The position numbers and the translations under genes are program-made. 64,000 nt of DNA from Asterochloris sp. CNOR1 (lineage: Eukaryota; Chlorophyta; Trebouxiophyceae; Trebouxiales; Trebouxiaceae), in NCBI GenBank assembly GCA_963969365.1, contig OZ017757.1:124001-188000 (forward strand), read 5' to 3'. The notes below the pieces were generated by a model. The model made no database searches and was not told where the DNA came from. It worked only from the letters and a program-made list of their open reading frames with translations. Positions 60,001-64,000 of this stretch are shown one piece after another (position 1 is the first letter of the stretch; each line of letters opens with the position of its first letter).

Positions 60001-63000
60001 TGCTGGAGGCGCAGCATTTTCACCTGGTGCGATCACTGCCTAGGTGAGGCAGTGGGCTGAAGCATGCCAAACTGCAAGCTTCTCATTGCTGGATTTTGCT
60101 GGCAAGTGGAGATGCTGCATCGCCCTATGATGCGCTTGTGGCCAGGGGGGGCTACTGCGCTAGAGCAGGCCAAAATGCAAGGAATGCGGTGCAGTGGCTC
60201 CAGCTATTGTTTCATGGCCAGCTGTAGATGCAGCACTTCCAGAGGGTGCGCTCGCTCTCCAGGGGAGTCACAGGGCTGGAGCAGGCCAAGCTGCAGGGAC
60301 TCGTTGCAATGACACCAGACAACCTTGGCTTGATAGCTACAGATGCAGCGCTTCCGCCTGGCGTGCCTGCTGCCCGGGGGGGACAGTGGGCTTGAGCAAG
60401 CCAAGCGTCAGGGTCTGCAGTGCAGTGGCACCAGGCAGTCATGGGTTCATGGCTGGAGATGCAATTCCACCTGCTGTGCTTGATGCCCACGTAGGACACT
60501 GGGCTCCAGCAGGCAGAGCTGCAGGGTGCGCCTTGCTGCGATTTTGGGTGGCAGGCATGCTCAGGTGGGCTGCTGGGGTTGAGCAGGGTGCTCAGCTTTG
60601 GATTTCACAGGGCGCGCTACATGTGTCACACGCTTGCACTGTGCTGTGTCTGCTCGATGACTGAAGACACCTCTGGCTCATGCGCTTGCTGGCAAGATGG
60701 GCACACAGGTAGCAGGAGGTCTGGCTGTGGGTGTAGAAGTCTTGGGCAGTGTGCTTGACAATGTGCTTGACTCACAGCAAGTGTGCGTGGCGCAGCTCTG
60801 CTAAGTCTAGCCTGGCACAAGCAAGATATGCCGGTCAGTTGTTCCTGCCGGATCAACAGCGAACTTGCACTGTCCACTGTTGGATAGAAGCATGCAGCAA
60901 AGCCATCTGGGCACCTGCTGTCGAGGTCAGTAGCACAGGCTGGATGGCCCTGTCTGCATCCAGGAAGGGGAGAACCTGCCTGAGGACTCCAAGACGGGCT
61001 GAAGGCGCATTGCTCTCACCTGGTGCATTCCCAGCATATGCGCTCTGCGCAAGCAGATTAGACCCAGCTGGCCACCTGCAGGATGACACGGAATGGTCAT
61101 TGGGCAGTCTCTGTTCAAGAGCCAACGCCCGCTGAGGGCGCGTCACTATGCTTGCAGCTAAGGGGGCCCACACGGCGGCTGGCGGCATCGTCTGCACTCA
61201 GCCTGACTGCTGAGGAGTACGCCCAGCAGCTGTACCTGCACGAGCCCCTGACAGGCCAACTGGCTTATTCTGACTGCCCTTCTGAGCATCGCTGCATTCG
61301 TGCAGGCTGCGCCCTTCCAGACTTCCAGTTTTGAGTGCTGCCTCAAGCAGTTTCTTGGTTAGAGTTAGCTGTGAAGCTTATCTCAGAGATGCCTTAGGCC
61401 CCAATGCTCCGCCATGCAGGCTGCAGGCACTCATGCGAGATGTCTTGATGGGGCCCAAATTTCATGGCATCTTCTTTGGCCACCAGGTCATCAAATTCAT
61501 CAATACTCACTTCATGGAACACGACTTCACCACAGCTGTCTTCCGTAAGGGCCTGCAGGTGGGACTCATGATGCCACTCACACCAGGCCTGCACTGCTGA
61601 GCTGGTGCACGAAACGTGCTGCTGTGCACTCCTGGGGACCTTGTATGACTGGCCATTATCAGCATGCGGCTGGCTGGCACTCAACTCCAGAGGCTCAAGC
61701 GCGTTCCAAGCTGAACGCTGCGATTTGTGTGTGCAACCAGCCGCTTGGCCCACGCTCCTGAAGCAGAAGTTGTGTCTATAGTATACCTGACTTAAGAACA
61801 ACCTTAACCTGTCCTGTGCCGGCAGCAAGTGGAGTGCATGGTGCAGCTTCAAGCATCGCTCTCCTTCCTGCCAGGGACGGCATTCAGGTCGGTGCAAATG
61901 GGACTGCAAATGGGACAGCAGACAAGAACAAGAAGGAAAGAACAGCCCGCAGCCTGTGCTGCCACCTCAGTGCAGGCAGCATACGTGACTGCCTGCTGCA
62001 GGTGGCCTGCATCGCCCATTTCCAGAGCGCCCCACTGTCCTTTCTGGCGGCAGAGTGCATACAGGCCGATGCTCAGCCTGCAGACATGAGCAGCCCATCC
62101 CTGCAGCTCACAGCAGGAGCAGGAAAGCAGCGCAGGGCCAGGAAGAGGAGGGCAGAGGAGGATGAGGAATCAAGTGCAGAGGGGGAGAGGTGGCAGTCAC
62201 GCCTGCAAACGACATGCTTGCGGCTCTCTCCTGAACTGACGGCAGTGGCCCAGGGGTTGCTTGGCTGCCCAAAGAAGGTATGTCTGCACTTAGGCCCGAG
62301 GCAAATGATCACGTGCCTGCTGATGGGATGACTCTGTCTGCGGACCGCTTGGCAGCTCAAGGGAGATTGGGGCCACTGTCAATGTTGGGCGCAAACAGTG
62401 GTCGTGGGTATGTAGTCCAAGGGTGACAAGTGATGAACTGGTGCTGGCAACAGGGGACAAGATGGCATTGCTGAGCATTTGCATTGCTGCTGGCCATGGG
62501 GGCCATGCTACCATTTTGTTTTGGCGCAGCCAACCATTCTGATTGAGCTGGTGCAGCGGAGACAGTGCAGTGTGCAGTGCTGCTGGCTGCAGATGGAGTA
62601 GGCCATCTGCCAACAACAGTCCATGATGTGCCATACCAGTGATGCTGCCGGCAGCGTAACCTGTTAACGTATGTGAAGTCATGCTGCTCTGCAGGCCAAG
62701 GCTGCTGATGTCAGGAAAGGCCTGTGTGCAGCAGTGGAAGAGACCTGTGCCTCTTACAGCAGATGGTCAATCGCATTGTTGTGGCTGAATGCTGCAGCAA
62801 GCGCCACTGGACTGCTGGTGCCAGGTAAGCCCCAGTTCATGGCAGGCCCCAGCATGGCAGGACCCAGACAGCCATTGGCCATGACTCCTGCTTGTGTGAC
62901 ATGTTGCGTCATGCATCTTCTGCGCAGCAACCACTCGCTTGACGCATCATGGGCTTCAGCCAAGCCCAAGCAGTCTCACACTGGAGGCATCTGCATGTGC

Positions 63001-64000
63001 ACGCAGGCACACCCTTTGCATGTCTTGCAGCTCCTGAGACTGGATGTCGTGGTCTGCATGGCAGGGCTCAGAGGCAGGCATGAGTCTCCAAACCATTTAC
63101 AAGCCCCTGCTGAGATAGCGCGTTGTTAAGTGTAGGGCAGGGGTCCCCTTACACGCTGCATGAGCTGTACGAGTGGGCCTCAGGTGCAGATGCCCTCACT
63201 GGGGACCGGCGTGAGACACTGCAGCATCTGGAGGGTGCCGTCAAGCGGCTGAGTGCAGAAGCTTGCGTGAAGCTCTTGGAGGTGAACAGGCAGCGGACCT
63301 GGTGCTACGTACATGCAGGCGCCTTGCACAAGCTGCTGTCTGCCTGGTGACAATGTGCTGTTGCGTGTCTGTGACACATGCGCTGTGCGAGGGCTGTTGA
63401 TGTCAGCTTCAGCCTGCAGGCGTTTGCTGGGATGGCAGACAAAGTGTGGCAAGGCAGGCAGGTGGCGGCAGTGGAGTTGCAGGCTGTTGAGGTCAGCTTT
63501 TGGCCTATGGTATGCTCCAGTCACACACCTCATGTAGTGCCCTCTTGAGAATACCACGCTTGTTGGGAAGAGTCCTGATACTTCATGAGCTTAGGTAATG
63601 CATGAAGCTTTTTATGCTTGGGGAGCAGATCACCCAGTCAACTTAGGTCTTGCTGGAGTAGCCTTCCATCTTTCTGCCATGTGTTGGAAGGCAGTTGCAT
63701 CATGAGATGGACTCCTGGTTGTCACCCTATGCTTCAAAGGCGTGGTGCAGGCCCTCGTTGCCAAGATTCGACGAGAGAGTCCCATAAAGGCCACAAAGCT
63801 TAAGTCTCCAGCAGGCAACAACGGTCCCAGACAGCAGCTTGTTGCTGGTGGGCCCTCTTTGTTGATAAGCACACCATGCACAATGCTGCTTTTTCCTCCC
63901 AAGACTGCTGTCATGACAGCGCAAAGGCAGCAGCCTGGGCAGGTATGCAGGTATGCCTCCCTAGGCGCGCCCTTGCCGCGGGTGCCTGACTTGATGGGGA
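57009..64000 (+). CDS. ORC3: Origin recognition complex subunit 3, 3' end outside the window
   Basis: ORC3 is part of the nuclear complex that marks replication origins. Exons in phase: 57009-57165, 57245-57357, 57611-57811, 58502-58621, 58926-59390, 59633-59740, 59910-60043, 61420-61558, 62002-62277 and 62695-62824. An unresolved short exon near 63.04 kb must follow. After it come 63141-63281, 63420-63491 and 63751-63942, which ends at a GTATGC donor near the window edge. Family blocks are 'LPTALTFAGGVNSADHAKTF', 'RPLVVMLEGAEGTGASALKD', 'LPVVLVMGMSTSAAALQQLL', 'FINTHFMEHDFTTAVFRKGL' and 'CIAHFQSAPLSFL'. The C-terminal exons ('SRWSIALLWLNAAASATG', 'AVKRLSAEACVKLLE') fit ORC3 less obviously but join in phase. 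The 155-codon exon 5 carries a low-complexity insert with an internal repeat. The start ATG is inferred. Confidence 0.85.
57500..57640 (+). repeat. Echo of ORC3 exon 3 5' edge
   Basis: 'GCAGGCAGTGCTGGCGGCCA' at the acceptor (about 57607) is echoed as 'GCAGGCAGCGTTGGCGGCCA' at about 57507, each followed by 'CTGA'. Confidence 0.8.
57955..58335 (+). repeat. Tandem repeats in ORC3 intron 3, unit about 58-60 bp
   Basis: About six imperfect units share 'TCCCAGCCCTTGG', 'GAGGCCATGACTGGACACTG' and 'TGCTGTT' like blocks. Confidence 0.7.
59985..60530 (+). repeat. Echo array of the ORC3 exon 7 3' end, about five units of 110-120 bp
   Basis: The exon end and donor at 59995-60065 are followed by four degenerate copies at about 60110, 60228, 60340 and 60456. 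Each has a 'GAGATGCAGCA' like start, a GC-rich middle and 'CTGGAGCAGGCC'. The copy at 60228 still encodes 'QHFQRVRSLSRG', against 'QHFHLVRSLPR' in the exon. Confidence 0.8.
61815..61875 (+). repeat. Echo of the ORC3 exon 9 5' edge
   Basis: About 55 bases ('QVECMVQLQASLSFLPG' in one frame) parallel the real exon start at 62000 ('QVACIAHFQSAPLSFLA'), about 175 bases upstream in the intron. Confidence 0.55.

Noticed and set aside
61083-61334. Frame with 'SLTAEEYAQQLYLHEPLTGQ' in an ORC3 intron, looking like an extra exon
   Set aside because: The flanking exons at 60043 and 61420 already join in phase and match the family without it. It could be an alternative exon, but I found no supporting splice pair.

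Overview
The window looks like nuclear DNA from an intron-rich, GC-rich eukaryote, most likely a green alga (a trebouxiophyte is my guess). The basis is five conserved genes that I could assemble exon by exon across GT..AG introns with consistent reading phase: a plant-like VPS26, a RAD6-type ubiquitin E2, a fused PurK-PurE with a probable plastid transit peptide, an STP/HUP-type hexose transporter and ORC3. Nothing bacterial is visible (no operons, RBS-led genes or CRISPR). The exact lineage is inference.

Layout. 1-6.3 kb: a tandem array of zinc-ribbon (DUF4379/PF14311-type) repeat genes on +, two intact, one with a stop codon, plus one decayed fragment. 6.5-11.4 kb: VPS26 on -. 13.2-13.9 kb: a truncated zinc-ribbon pseudogene on -. 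14.7-17.8 kb: a decayed RHS/Crinkler-like P-loop gene on +. 18.5-20.6 kb: an uncertain Ala/Pro-rich gene. 20.99-24.04 kb: the RAD6-type E2 on +, convergent with the PurK-PurE gene on - (24.29-33.3 kb). 34.1-48.7 kb: a duplicated block in which each unit has a zinc-ribbon gene and, divergent from it, a broken copy of the 3' half of ORC3. Three units are head to tail and a fourth is inverted. 49.6-55.7 kb: the hexose transporter on -. 57.0 kb to the window end: the real ORC3 on +, with its last exons beyond the edge.

Two themes stand out. First, the zinc-ribbon gene, its flanks and the ORC3 tail have been amplified together, which explains most of the otherwise puzzling sequence at 34-48 kb. 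Second, the introns of the single-copy genes are filled with short tandem arrays of degenerate copies ('echoes') of the neighbouring exon edge, splice site included. I found this in VPS26, PurK-PurE, the transporter, ORC3 and probably the Ala/Pro-rich gene, so local duplication across exon/intron borders seems to drive intron growth here.

The single-copy genes are housekeeping functions (retromer sorting, ubiquitylation, purine synthesis, sugar uptake, replication origin licensing) with no evident functional link. All exon limits were derived by hand from splice motifs, phase continuity and remembered family sequence; no alignment or transcript data were available.
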